A DNA stretch of 64,000 nt, taken from positions 3,286,001 to 3,350,000 of the forward strand of contig NZ_CP101454.1 of NCBI RefSeq assembly GCF_024362405.1, in the 5' to 3' direction. The first letter of the stretch is position 1, and each line of letters starts with the position of its first letter. Origin of the DNA: Halorarius litoreus. GTDB lineage: Archaea > Halobacteriota > Halobacteria > Halobacteriales > Haloarculaceae. A program made the translations under genes and the position numbers. The notes beneath the pieces are model-generated. The model did no database searches and was not told where the DNA came from. It was given only the letters and a program-made list of their open reading frames with translations. Below, piece by piece: positions 1 to 8,458 of this stretch.

Positions 1-1153
1 CGAACTCGGTGTCGTTCGCTTTCACGATCGCCGCGTCCTCGTCTGGGACCTCATAGACGGCGGCGACGGGCCCGAACGTCTCCTCGGCGTCGACAGGACA
101 TCCCTCCGGGATGTCTGTGAGGATTGTCGGGGGATAGTACGCACCCTGCCGATCGAGGGGTTCACCACCCGTGACGACCCGTGCGCCCGCCTCGACGCTC
201 GCCTCGACCTGTCCGTGGAGGTCTTCCAGGAGATCTTGACGGGCCTGGGGGCCGACGTCGGTCTCCTCGTCCATCGGATCGCCAACCGTGAGTGACGAGA
301 CCGCTTCGGTGAACTTGTCGAGGAACGCCTGGTACACGTCTGTGTGAACGATGAATCGCTTGGCTGCGATACACGACTGCCCACCGTTCTGGTTGCGCGC
401 CCGGGCACCGATCTCCGCAGCAGCCGAGATATCGGCGTCGTCGAGGACGATGAACGGGTCGCTTCCGCCGAGTTCCAGCACTGTCTTCTTGAGGTACTCG
501 CCCGCTGTCGACGCGACAGCCCTCCCAGCCGGTCCACTTCCGGTCAGTGTCGCGGCCCGAACGCGGTCGTCCGCGAGGATCCTCTCAACGAGATCCGACG
601 GGATCAACAGTGACTGGAAGACCCCCTCGGGGTAGCCAGCCTCGCGAAACACCTCCTCGATTGCCATCGAACAGCCGGGGACGTTGGAGGCGTGTTTCAG
701 CAACCCGACGTTGCCCGCCGTCAGCGAGGGGGCGGCGAACCTGAACACCTGCCAGAACGGGAAGTTCCACGGCATTACTGCGAGGACCGGTCCCAGTGGT
801 TCGTAGACGGTCTCGACCGCCGCTCCCGGTGGACTGGGGTGTCCCTCGGGTTCCAGATACGCGCTCGCGTGTTCCGCGTAGTAATCACAGCCCCACGCGC
901 ACTTTTCGACCTCTGCGATAGCTTGCGAAATCGGTTTGCCCATTTCGCGAGTCATCGTTTCGGCGTACTTGCGCTTGTTCTCTCGCAGAACCTCACCGGC
1001 AGCCGCAAGCAGTTCTTCGCGTTCCCGAACCGGCCGGAGGCGCCAGTCTTCGAACGCTGCATTCGCCCGGTCGAGCGCTTCTTCGACCTCCGACAGGGTG
1101 TGGTCCGCGTACGATTCGACTCGCTCGCCAGTCGACGGGTCGACTACGTCCAT
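1..1153 (-). CDS. NAD(P)-dependent aldehyde dehydrogenase, C-terminus outside window
   Basis: The minus-strand frame is open from an ATG at 1153 to the window edge, giving about 384 residues of a family usually 450-490 long. The protein starts MDVVDPSTGERVESYADHTL. It has the MPWNFPFWQ cofactor-site segment, the glutamate motif LELGGSDP, and GGQSCIAAKRF with the catalytic Cys. The family oxidises aldehydes to acids with NAD(P); the MPWNFP and GGQSC context resembles succinate-semialdehyde dehydrogenases, but the substrate cannot be fixed from sequence. The end of the gene (last ~80 residues) is missing only because the window begins there. A second, diverged ALDH lies at 29610-31091. Confidence 0.93.
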   Translation of the reverse strand, partial: MDVVDPSTGERVESYADHTLSEVEEALDRANAAFEDWRLRPVREREELLAAAGEVLRENKRKYAETMTREMGKPISQAIAEVEKCAWGCDYYAEHASAYLEPEGHPSPPGAAVETVYEPLGPVLAVMPWNFPFWQVFRFAAPSLTAGNVGLLKHASNVPGCSMAIEEVFREAGYPEGVFQSLLIPSDLVERILADDRVRAATLTGSGPAGRAVASTAGEYLKKTVLELGGSDPFIVLDDADISAAAEIGARARNQNGGQSCIAAKRFIVHTDVYQAFLDKFTEAVSSLTVGDPMDEETDVGPQARQDLLEDLHGQVEASVEAGARVVTGGEPLDRQGAYYPPTILTDIPEGCPVDAEETFGPVAAVYEVPDEDAAIVKANDTEF

Positions 1154-1326
1154 GTCCGTGTGAATTAGATGTGCAAGAGGTTAACTCACAGGGGTCCCGT
1201 CGGCGGCGCGGCGGAGATCGCACGCTGGCGACGGACTCGGTCGTGAACGCGACCGCCATCTGTTTCGCCGTTTCCAAGTCGCCGGGTCGAGGGTTGCGTG
1301 TACCACCGGGAGCAGTTGGGGTGAGG

Positions 1327-1545
1327 CTACAGAATGAACGTGACGATCGCGAGGATGACGAAGATGATGACGAGCCACTTTGCGATATCCATACTGAGTC
1401 CAGCGACACCCCGGGCACCGAGCACCGCTGCGACGACCGCGAGTATCAAGAAGAGGACTGCAAGCTCGAGGAAATTACCCCCGAACTGCAACGGCACCGC
1501 TTGCAATGAGGCGGCACTATCCAGCACTCCGTATGAGGCGATCAT
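1327..1545 (-). CDS. DUF1328 small membrane protein, copy A
   Basis: Encodes 72 residues with two hydrophobic helices, [18 protein letters not shown] and [16 protein letters not shown], joined by the [14 protein letters not shown] linker typical of DUF1328. The family is a two-helix inner-membrane protein of unknown function, often found with stress genes. I chose the ATG at 1545 because GTAGGTG lies just upstream as a Shine-Dalgarno and the same start and RBS are kept in the second copy at 54209-54427. The two proteins are nearly identical over the last 48 residues. It points away from the amphi-Trp gene at 1717. Confidence 0.85.
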   Translation of the reverse strand: MIASYGVLDSAASLQAVPLQFGGNFLELAVLFLILAVVAAVLGARGVAGLSMDIAKWLVIIFVILAIVTFIL

Positions 1546-1650
1546 AGCGCACCTACGTCTTCTGACCATTTCAACCCGCAACGTATTCACCCTCATCTTG
1601 TTTTTGAGTAATCGGGTGACTCCATAGGGTGGTAGTGATTCACTCGGTTA
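1327..1650. repeat. Duplicated segment, copy A (partner 54209-54530)
   Basis: The DUF1328 gene and roughly 100 bp upstream of it match 54209-54530 in the same orientation, including non-coding bases such as the CATCTTGTTTTT tract and TGACTCCAT. Weaker similarity continues to about 1760, into the start of the amphi-Trp gene. This indicates a segmental duplication rather than conservation of the protein alone. Confidence 0.8.
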
Positions 1651-1716
1651 ATCAAATACATTCTCGTTCGGAAATTCGGGGCTACTATTCTGTCGCCAGC
1701 CGTATTGGACTGTACT

Positions 1717-2214
1717 GTGTCTCGAGACGACTACGAAGCGGAACTGTCAGCCGGTCGGGAGGAGATTGCATCCATACTAAGCGGTGTGGCGGAGGGAATT
1801 CGCACAGGAGCAGTTCGGTTAGGCGATAGCCCGGATGCCGTGACTGTCGATACGCCAGACGAACTCACGCTGGAGATCGAACTCGAAACCGAAGACGACG
1901 AGATGAGTCTGGAACTGGAGCTGGAGTGGACCGTATCCAGTGAAGCGTCTCCTGTTTCGTCCCTCGACGTTACTCCCGAGAGTGAGGACGAGGAGGTCGC
2001 GCTATTGGGAGCCACTGATGGAGCACAATCACTGGCTCGATTCGAAGTCTACCGGGCTCGAGATGAGGAATGGCGCTGGCGACTCCGTCATCGAAACGGG
2101 AACATCATTGCGAGCAGTGGCGAGGGGTACACCCGCAAACACAATGCCCTGAAGGGCCTCCGGAGTGTAATAGCGAATTCGGCAGACGCAGAAATAAGTG
2201 AAGAGACATGTTAG
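1717..2214 (+). CDS. amphi-Trp domain protein with HVO_2922/DUF1508-type C-terminus
   Basis: 165 residues. The N-terminal ~75 residues (VSRDDYEAELSAGREEIASI, then an acidic strand-rich stretch ending ELELEW) match the amphi-Trp domain. After an acidic linker, residues ~105-155 (RFEVYRARDEEWRWRLRHRN, IIASSGEGY, KHNALKGLRSV) match the HVO_2922-type, DUF1508-like domain known from haloarchaea. Function is unknown. The GTG at 1717 is preferred to a TTG at 1705 because the homologous remnant at 54744 begins at the same GTG. It is divergent from DUF1328 copy A, and the pair forms the duplicated block. Confidence 0.75.
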   Translation: MSRDDYEAELSAGREEIASILSGVAEGIRTGAVRLGDSPDAVTVDTPDELTLEIELETEDDEMSLELELEWTVSSEASPVSSLDVTPESEDEEVALLGATDGAQSLARFEVYRARDEEWRWRLRHRNGNIIASSGEGYTRKHNALKGLRSVIANSADAEISEETC

Positions 2215-2298
2215 CGATAGGTAAGATCCTACTTGATCGACTGAATACGAGGTCCGCCGACGGGGTCGCTGACGCCTGGCCACTTGGTCGAACGGTGG

Positions 2299-2517
2299 TC
2301 AGCGAGGATGGCGGGACGCAGGACTAAACCACCACGGAGGGTTCTGACACCGTCTCACCACCGGACCTGTATGAGTGCCGATCGCGAGGGTATCCTTCTC
2401 CTCACTAACCCAGATGACGGAATTGAACTTCTCGGGGAGTTCAGTGGCCAGCGGTGCTAACAGGAGGGCAATCAGCGCTGCGGGAACGTCCAGCATCTCC
2501 GTCGAGAAGGGGCTCGT
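2299..2517 (-). pseudogene. Fragment of a CaCA-family Na+/Ca2+ exchanger
   Basis: A minus-strand frame contains ALIALLLAPLATELPEKFNS, then VIWVSEEKDTLAIG. This is the alpha-2 repeat signature (APxATELPEKFNS ... KDTLAxGN) of CaCA cation exchangers. Only about 45 of the usual 300 or more residues remain. An in-frame TAG lies just upstream and the reading frame degenerates after TLAIG. It lies in a 550-bp stretch (2215-2768) that otherwise holds nothing I recognise. Confidence 0.6.
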
Positions 2518-2768
2518 CTACACGAAACATAACGGCCGCCGAAAGCGGGTCCTCCCGTCGGATGCTCGCGCCGTCGAGCGGCTCCGTCGTGGAGGGTCTG
2601 CCGAACCTATCGCGGGGGTGAACAGTATCGGGTCGACGGGAAAGCGTCCCACTCCCGGCCACCGACGCCATCGAACTCGAACGCCGACAGTAGTCGACGA
2701 AGTGATCGCTGTGTCCGGAGCGGGAGTCACCGATGAACCCGCCGTAGCACGAGAAAGGGTGGGGGACC

Positions 2769-3788
2769 TCACGCGTTCAGGCTGAAGGGCCCGGCCGCTG
2801 CGGTCCGCTGTGCGACGGTAGCCAACCGGAGCAAGTACGCTGTCAGGACGAGAAACGGCGCCAGCGAGACGGTGAAGACCGTGGCGACGAAGATCAGGAG
2901 CGACGGGAGGCCGAACACCGAGGTTGTCGGGAGGATCTCCGCGTTGATCGCGAGAATCGCCGACGCGTTCACCAGAATCGCCGGCAGGGCGACGACGAGC
3001 AGGACCCGGGACAACTGGGACACCTCCTGGCTGTAGTACAACGTTTTGAAGTACTCCTTGCCGGTGGCGAACAGTTGGAACGCCTTGAGGAGGTCGTCAA
3101 TCCGGTCGTCGAACGTTTCGGAGACTGTGCTCTCGTAGGAGCCACGCAGCGTCCGCGAGCGGTCCATGTACGTGCCGTAGTCCACCTCCAGCCCGAGCCA
3201 GAGAATGCCGAACTCCGCGCCGGAGATGTCCTCGCTGTGCCCGCCGAGTCGCTCTACCGTCTCGCTTATCCCGGCGACGTACCGCTGGACCTCCTGAGCG
3301 AGTTCCTCGTTGTTCCCTTCGGCAACTTCCTCGAGCGCGGTAGCGCGATCGCGGATGACTGACGCCATCAAGTTGAGGAACGACGCCGGGTTCGACGGAC
3401 TCTCCCCGGTCTCGGTCAGTTGGCCGACGTCCCGCCGGAACTCCATGACCCCCTGAATGCGGTTCTCCTGGGTTTCGACGGACGTGATGTCGTGAGACAG
3501 GACGATCGAGTTGATGGACACCACGATCGAGACGAGCAGGATGATCCCGCTCAGGAGCGTCGCGAGCACCGTCTGGACCGCCGGCGTCTCCGTGAGCAGC
3601 CGCTGCATCTCGAAGGTCCAGAGCGTCCCGACCAGCATGAGCGTCGCGAACACGAGCGACACCAGCGCGCTGGTGACGGCGTACCGGTTACCCTCGAGCA
3701 GGATCCATCGGATCACGTTGAGCTGACCGCCGTTTTGCGGAACGGGGAACCAGTCACGGGCACCCTTGAGGATATCGGTGACGCTCAC
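2769..3788 (-). CDS. Four-helix membrane protein, paralog family of five (copy 1)
   Basis: 339 residues. TM1 (ALVSLVFATLMLVGTLW, ~residue 40) and TM2 run into the motif VVSINSIVLSHDITSVETQE. A ~140-residue soluble helical region follows, then GKEYFKTLYYSQEVSQLSRV, TM3 and TM4, ending LLRLATVAQRTAAAGPFSLN. Both motifs recur in the proteins at 13724, 32800, 38836 and 42713; this copy is closest to 42713 (shared RDWFPVP start). I cannot assign a function. The topology and the S-rich TM2 exit vaguely recall DUF2254, but I would not equate them. The GTG start overlaps the stop of the small upstream frame (GTGA). Confidence 0.8.
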   Translation of the reverse strand: MSVTDILKGARDWFPVPQNGGQLNVIRWILLEGNRYAVTSALVSLVFATLMLVGTLWTFEMQRLLTETPAVQTVLATLLSGIILLVSIVVSINSIVLSHDITSVETQENRIQGVMEFRRDVGQLTETGESPSNPASFLNLMASVIRDRATALEEVAEGNNEELAQEVQRYVAGISETVERLGGHSEDISGAEFGILWLGLEVDYGTYMDRSRTLRGSYESTVSETFDDRIDDLLKAFQLFATGKEYFKTLYYSQEVSQLSRVLLVVALPAILVNASAILAINAEILPTTSVFGLPSLLIFVATVFTVSLAPFLVLTAYLLRLATVAQRTAAAGPFSLNA

Positions 3789-4057
3789 GTTCGCTCCACT
3801 CCTTCGGTCCGACGCGCCTCACCAACCTGTTCCGTCGTTCCGCTCGGCGGTGCCGCCGTCGACGCTGGTACCGAACCGTCCGTCGGGCAGTACGGGCTCC
3901 GTCCGAGAAAGAACGCATCGCTCGCCCGGGCCATCGCGCCCCTTGAGACCAACTGGGAGCGATTGCTGTTCGTCATCGCGCGTGACCCGGCGGACCGACC
4001 CGTCACACCGACCAACAGGTTCGCGAGGAACGCAACCGGCGTATCGAGGAGTGTCAT
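3785..4057 (-). CDS. Small hypothetical protein coupled to the membrane protein
   Basis: A 90-residue frame begins MTLLDTPVAFLANLLVGVTG, a possible short amphipathic or membrane segment, then a basic, low-complexity tail. Its stop overlaps the GTG of the downstream membrane protein by 4 nt, the arrangement seen for real operons here: the paralogs at 32800 and 38836 have a DUF4177 gene in this position. A TGCAAGC element lies about 35-45 bp upstream of the ATG. I see no recognised family, so this may be a degenerate gene or chance frame. Confidence 0.4.
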   Translation of the reverse strand: MTLLDTPVAFLANLLVGVTGRSAGSRAMTNSNRSQLVSRGAMARASDAFFLGRSPYCPTDGSVPASTAAPPSGTTEQVGEARRTEGVERT

Positions 4058-4101
4058 GGGCGGCCGAACGCGTCCCCGGAACCTAAGCCCGGGGCTTGCA
4101 G

Positions 4102-4971
4102 TTACAACCGCCCCGTCCCGGCATCAGTTCGTCTGGGGCTCCGCGTCTCGGTCAGGGTAGAGTCGCCCGTCGGAGGACCATCCCGGTCGGGGTGCACCTC
4201 ACTCGGGTCTGTCCCGACGTCCTCGACGACGGTCGCCTCGGGACGGAGCGGGTCTCCGCCAAGCAGTTCCGGCAGGACGATCCGGGCGGCCTCGGGGACG
4301 AGCACGAACAGTATCGGCAAGAGGAGGACGTAGACCACGAACACGACCCCGACGAAGACGAGACTCCCCTAGCCGCCATCGGCACGGATGGCCTGGAAGC
4401 CGAGGGAGGCGGCGATGAGGACGTAGACGATCTTGTCGACGACCACCGGAATAAGGCTCGCCAGCCCGGTCAAGAAACCAGCGACGAGCACCATCGGTAC
4501 CCGGAGGCTCGACGGGGCTACGACGTTCGTCCCCGCGAATATCGCGGTCGCCAGCACGGACATGGCGGCTGTAAACAGCAGGTTGCCGAAGAACACCGAC
4601 TCCAGGTCCGCGTCGACCGCGACGGCGTACGCATACGCCGTCGAGTCGCGTCCCTCGAGCAACTCGACCAACGTCTCGGAGACGCCGGTGTCGTTGCCCA
4701 GCAGGACGTACGCCAGCATCGTGGCGGGCCCGAGCAGTAGGAGCTCGACGGTGACGCCCTAAAGCGCGCAGACGGCGGTCCCGACGTTCGACCAGAACGA
4801 CCCGCCGGCGTCAAGGATCATGCCGGTTCGACAGTAGCGACACCAACTGTTCGCGCTGGGCCATCGGAAGCGCATTCACGCCGGAGATCCGGGCGACGAC
4901 CAGTCCGACGAGTCCCCCGCCCCGAGCAGGAGGACGAACACCCACCAGCTGAGTCGACGGCGGGCCGGCAT
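4102..4971 (-). pseudogene. Broken AI-2E family permease
   Basis: Starts MPARRRLSWWVFVLLLG, matching the N-terminus of the intact paralog at 21415-22662, but then frame-shifts. Pieces matching the paralog appear in order in different frames: FWSNVGTAVCAL followed by a stop; MLAYVLLGNDTGVSETLVEL; AYAYAVAVDADLESVFFGNL; VLVAGFLTGLASLIPVVVDK; a stop after RADGG; VFVVYVLLLPILFVL; and RIVLPELLGGD. The segment containing DVLPQS and GPILFGWYG is deleted. The family are polytopic permease-like proteins, some exporting autoinducer-2 or acting as Na+/H+ antiporters. At least two stops, shifts and deletions make this a clear pseudogene. Confidence 0.85.
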
Positions 4972-4989
4972 ACAGGGCGACGAGCCCGC

Positions 4990-5250
4990 TCACGCCTCGG
5001 TCCACGTCACCACCCCCGAGGCGGGGTCCGTGCTGGCAGGACAGACGACGGTCCCGGTCCGGTGACCGCCCGCAGGGACGTGGGTGAACGCCACCGACCG
5101 CTCGGCACCGCCACATCGGACCGCCACCGCCACCGAAGACAGTCCGGTCCCCCGTTGATTGGTGAGCCGAACGGTCTCCCGCAGTCGGTCGTCGTCCGGA
5201 CCCGGCATCGGTTCCACCGCGTCGACCGGTCGTCCGGCTTGTAGGTGCAA
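4990..5250 (-). pseudogene. N-terminally truncated TIGR02588-like protein
   Basis: The C-terminal half matches the two intact copies at 23394 and 37160: ETVRLTNQRGTGLSSVAVAV, then CGGAERSVAFTHVPAGGHRT and GTVVCPAS, ending VVTWTEA. The intact copies begin with an acidic tail and one membrane helix; here both are gone and no convincing start codon exists. It ends 18 nt before the start of the broken AI-2E gene. No TIGR02587 partner remains. Confidence 0.7.
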
Positions 5251-5254
5251 GCCG
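5235..5254. promoter_or_regulatory. Inverted repeat CGGCTTG-N6-CAAGCCG
   Basis: A perfect 7-bp inverted repeat with a 6-nt spacer. It belongs to a set of GCTTGC/TGCAAG-containing intergenic elements found in this window (16871, 22752, 42620, 47254). The gene it once preceded is now truncated. A regulator site is an inference. Confidence 0.4.
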
Positions 5255-5478
5255 TCCCGTTAGGGTGCCTCGGCACCTCTCTCCGACGAGCCATGATCAA
5301 ACGTCTGCTCAAACTCGGATACTATGTGTCGAGCGTTGTCACCACCGTCCGTCTCCTCCGGAAACTGTTCCGGGCGGTCCGCGGTCGGCCCAGCTAAGCG
5401 GCGACGGACACCTGCAGTCCAAGCGACTCGGATCTCTTCTCGCGGCGGCCCCCTGCACGGCGTCTGATGGACCACACC

Positions 5479-5640
5479 TCACCCATGCCGGTGAAGGCCA
5501 GTACGCAAAGAGGCCACGACAGTCGACTCCCGCGGGTCGGTCACTTCGTCCGGTCGACGGATCTCTGTGCCGTGCAACTGGTACAGGTACTCGTACTGAC
5601 TGAACAACGAGCGGGAGACGTAGGTACAGTGCTCGATGAC
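5479..5640 (-). pseudogene. C-terminal fragment of an unrecognised protein
   Basis: A minus-strand frame of 53 residues, EHCTYVSRSLFSQYEYLYQL then HGTEIRRPDEVTDP, ends at a TGA. It has the codon and residue composition of a real haloarchaeal protein, unlike the other two frames here. It abuts the point where the lipid-kinase homology stops. I do not recognise the family; it looks like the tail of a gene joined to the kinase by a deletion. Confidence 0.35.
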
Positions 5641-5680
5641 GTCGGCACGGTGTGGCTCGCGACCGGGGAGACCGGAACGG

Positions 5681-6274
5681 CGTCAACGTGATCGTCTCTG
5701 CGCCGATGCCGTCCGAGAGATCGGTGAGTTCCCGTAACCCGGCGACGACGAACGCCATCGAGCCGAACCGCTCCTTCAGATCGCTCGACGCCGCCGTACT
5801 GATCGCTGCGGGTATTCCCGAGATACACGAGACGACGAACGGCCGGTCGTCAGCAAAGCCCACGTCGATGCGGCGTCTTCGTCCGTCGTCGAGGAGGTCG
5901 AACCCGTGTGTGACTTCGGTCACGCCGAGCGCCGTCGCAAACAGGTTCTCCGTCCCGGTCGGGAGGACGCCGAGGGACACGTCGTCGAGTGCCGCCGCCG
6001 CTGTGAGGCCGTCGACGACCTCGGTGACGGTCCCGTCGCCACCTGAGACGGCCACCCGGTCGACGCCGGCAGCGGCGGCCTCCTCGGCGATCGTGACTGC
6101 GTGGCCCTCGTGGGTCGTCTCCCGGACCGTGTAGCCGCGCTCGTCGGCCGCTCGCCGAACGTCGCCGACGTGATCGCCGGTCCCGCTCGTGGGATTGAGG
6201 ACGACCCAGGAGTCACACGCAGTCGAGCAGGGCGGGGCGGAGTCGTCGAACGCTGTGTGTTCGTCGTCGGTCAT
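5681..6274 (-). pseudogene. Truncated diacylglycerol/lipid kinase-like protein
   Basis: Starts at ATG 6274 (MTDDEHTAF). Residues 22-198 match the catalytic domain of the YegS/DAGK family and the intact copy at 54826: VVLNPTSGTGDH, VAVSGGDGTVTEVV and VLPTGTENLFA (the usual N after GTG is E here). Homology stops abruptly at ETITLT, where the intact copy continues with the beta-rich C-terminal domain. The frame happens to stay open to 5339 but that tail is Arg/Pro-rich and unrelated. The C-terminal domain needed for activity in this family is missing, so I score it as a pseudogene. Confidence 0.75.
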
Positions 6275-6775
6275 CGGAGTTCTCGCTCCCCTCCCCCACG
6301 CAGGACCCGCGCGGAACACCCGGCCTCCTGTTCAGGAGAGAGTGACCGTACCGTCGGAGCACGTCGGTAAGGGCGTGATGCTTTCAGTGTAACCGTCCCG
6401 TGGCAGGAGCGGGCGCGACGACCCGACCAGCACCGCACGCCCGACAGCCCGCAGGGACACCACGTGCCAGCCAAGTGAATCGATGCTAACGGGCGGTGTT
6501 TAGTCGCCCGTGTTGTCAGAATATGCACTGTTCTCTGCTGTAGTCGCTGCGTGTGGACGCCGTCACCGAGAGATTACACTGTTATCGACGTGCCTCTCGG
6601 CATCGAGAAATCTCAATTACGCTAGAATTGATTCAGTCCAAAGACGTGTACGATGGGCCTTCGACTCCCCGCGAGAGAGATTGTTGGCCGCCAGCGCGAG
6701 TAGCCACCTCAAACCCCTGCAAAGCGTCCGAAAATCGACCTGTATGTTCTTGAGTGACTGTATTCAACGGGGGGT
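6275..6775. other. Gene-free interval
   Basis: No frame with protein-like composition. A relatively AT-rich patch at 6590-6650 (ATCTCAATTACGCTAGAATT) and a TGCAAAG box at ~6717 probably belong to the promoter of the regulator at 6776. Confidence 0.4.
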
Positions 6776-7441
6776 ATGGCAACCATCGTCAGAGGGACGA
6801 TCCCCACCGAGCAGTTCGCTCTTCACCACACTCTCGAGCGACTGCCGGAGGTGAAAATCGAGTGCGAGCGAATCGTCTTGAGCGGCGACGAGACGATACT
6901 CCCGCTGTTGTGGGCACGGGACACCGAGCTCGAGGAGATTGTCGACGCGCTCGAGGCAGACCCGTCGGTCGAGTCGTTCGAGTGTCTCTCGGAGTTCGAA
7001 GACGAGTACCTACTCTCGATGACGTGGATCGACCGGGTCCACCTGCTCGTCCACTTGTTGACGTCTATGGAAGCGACCATCCTCGACGCACACGGGAGCG
7101 ACGGCAACTGGTATCTCCGGATCCTCTATCCCGACCGGTCGAACTTCTCGGATACCCACCGGTTCGCCGACGAGCGTGGGCTCACCTTCGACGTCCTCTC
7201 GGTTCGAGAGATGGAGGGTGAGCCGGCAGGTCGCTACGGCCTCACCGACGCGCAGTACGAGACCCTCATTCTGGCGGTCAAGCGGGGCTACTTCGAAGTG
7301 CCCCGGACCGTGACGCTCGCGGAACTCGCCGAGGAGTGTGACGTCTCCCACCAGGCCCTCTCCGAACGAATCCGTCGCGGGACGGGCGCGCTCATCGAGG
7401 ATACGCTGATGGTCGGCGCGTTCGACGACGACGGGGACTGA
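6776..7441 (+). CDS. HTH-10 (bacterio-opsin activator-like) transcriptional regulator
   Basis: 221 residues. The C-terminal ~60 residues, YGLTDAQYETLILAVKRGYF then LAELAEECDVSHQALSERIR, are the HTH-10 DNA-binding domain of Bat-type haloarchaeal regulators. The N-terminal 150 residues form an uncharacterised sensory domain of the kind found in one-component HTH-10 proteins. The ATG at 6776 follows a GGGGGG tract. It stands alone between the broken lipid kinase and the Gln-rich cluster, so it could control either. Three other short HTH-10 proteins occur at 19572, 51036 and 59136, and a PAS/GAF version at 24799. Confidence 0.85.
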   Translation: MATIVRGTIPTEQFALHHTLERLPEVKIECERIVLSGDETILPLLWARDTELEEIVDALEADPSVESFECLSEFEDEYLLSMTWIDRVHLLVHLLTSMEATILDAHGSDGNWYLRILYPDRSNFSDTHRFADERGLTFDVLSVREMEGEPAGRYGLTDAQYETLILAVKRGYFEVPRTVTLAELAEECDVSHQALSERIRRGTGALIEDTLMVGAFDDDGD

Positions 7442-7611
7442 CGGTGAAGGCGTCGCCGAAAAAATCAGTAGCCCAGAAGTCGACGTCCCGACCTCGTACG
7501 TCAGCGGTGACCGAACGCGAAAAATGGCCGTCGAGCCATCGACCGCTCGTTCGTCAGGCGTTCGTCGCCAGTCCGTCGTGACGGAACGGCCGTCCGACGG
7601 CCCGCCGTCGG

Positions 7612-8172
7612 TTAGAACTGGCCGGGCGACTGGATGCCGCTCTGACCCTGGACCTGCTGGCTCTGGAACTGCTGGGTCTGGCCGGTTCCCAGCGAGGTGA
7701 GCATCTTCCGGGTCGCGCGCGCGGCCCGCGGAAGCACCTCAGCACACTCCTGACAGTGCCGGTTCGGGTGCTGGGCGCACTCCTGTGCACACGCCTCCGC
7801 CGCGTTCACGAACAGTTCGGCTAGCTCTGGGCCGAACGCGGAGTCACGAGAGAGCAGCCGGGCGTTGAGTGTCGCGATGTCAGCGACGTCCCGACAGAGC
7901 CGGACGCACTCGGCCATATGTGGCCCTTCGTCGAGACACTGTTCCGAACACCACTCGGTGACGTTCGCGGCCTCGACGAAGTCGTGCAGCACCACGCGCA
8001 TCTCCTCGGTGATCCCCTCTTCGAGGGTGATGTTCTGGCGAGGCTGCTGCCCCGACTGCATCCCGATGGTGGGCTGCTGCTGGAACTGCTGGCTCTGGCC
8101 CTGCATCGGCTGCATCGAGCTTCCGTACTGCTGCTGGCCTATCGAACCCTGTGGGGAAAGCTGCTGTGTCAT
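7612..8172 (-). CDS. Cys-rich DUF326 four-helix protein with Gln-rich tails
   Basis: 186 residues. The core (~residues 50-150) has the spaced cysteines of DUF326 four-helix copper-binding proteins: EWCSEQCLDEGPHMAECVRL, then AACAQECAQHPNRHCQECAE-type spacing (A-E-A-C-A-Q-E-C, H-C-Q-E-C). Such proteins bind several Cu(I) ions within the bundle. Unusually, both ends are low complexity: a ~45-residue N-terminal Q/G/M/S segment (QFQQQPTIGMQSGQQP) and a C-terminal tail ending QSGIQSPGQF. It starts immediately after the stop of the PRC-barrel gene, so the two are likely co-transcribed. The copper role is from the family; the role of the tails is unknown. Confidence 0.8.
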   Translation of the reverse strand: MTQQLSPQGSIGQQQYGSSMQPMQGQSQQFQQQPTIGMQSGQQPRQNITLEEGITEEMRVVLHDFVEAANVTEWCSEQCLDEGPHMAECVRLCRDVADIATLNARLLSRDSAFGPELAELFVNAAEACAQECAQHPNRHCQECAEVLPRAARATRKMLTSLGTGQTQQFQSQQVQGQSGIQSPGQF

Positions 8173-8421
8173 CTACAGATCCCTCCGGAGGTGGATCTCG
8201 TCGTCAGTGACCCGGTCGATCTTCTCGGGGTGGAGACGATAGTCGTCGTCGTCTGTATCGCCCCAGCCGAGCCTCGACATCACCTTGTCGGTGATTCCGG
8301 GGTCTGGGTCGACGTACGCGACGCCGTTACGAATGCCGGAGACGACGCCGATCTCGTTCCCGTCCGCGTTGATAATCTTCTTGCCCTTCATCGAATCGTC
8401 GACATGTATGTCTGAACTCAT
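8173..8421 (-). CDS. PRC-barrel-like small protein, copy 1
   Basis: 82 residues: KGKKIINADGNEIGVVSGIR, GVAYVDPDP, then YRLHPEKIDRVTDDEIHLR. The pattern of a G-x-x-I/V-x-x-x-x-G-x-x-I/V-G strand pair fits PRC-barrel/YlmC-type folds, used as small protein-interaction or quality-control modules. A close paralog is at 51803 (same VDPEPGLVD and ITDDEIRLR segments) and a 35-residue remnant at 50378. The ATG at 8421 is chosen because everything upstream in frame is antisense to the Gln-rich gene. The stop directly abuts the DUF326 start. Confidence 0.75.
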   Translation of the reverse strand: MSSDIHVDDSMKGKKIINADGNEIGVVSGIRNGVAYVDPDPGITDKVMSRLGWGDTDDDDYRLHPEKIDRVTDDEIHLRRDL

Positions 8422-8458
8422 GTTTGTCGTGTGTTTGTTGTTGATGTGTCCCGCGTCG

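Noticed and set aside
2375..2785. Plus-strand 136-codon frame
   Set aside because: Arg/Ser-rich shadow composition; overlaps the recognisable exchanger fragment on the other strand.
2769..3788. Assigning the five-paralog membrane family to DUF2254
   Set aside because: Only a loose resemblance in topology and the segment after TM2; a profile comparison would be needed.
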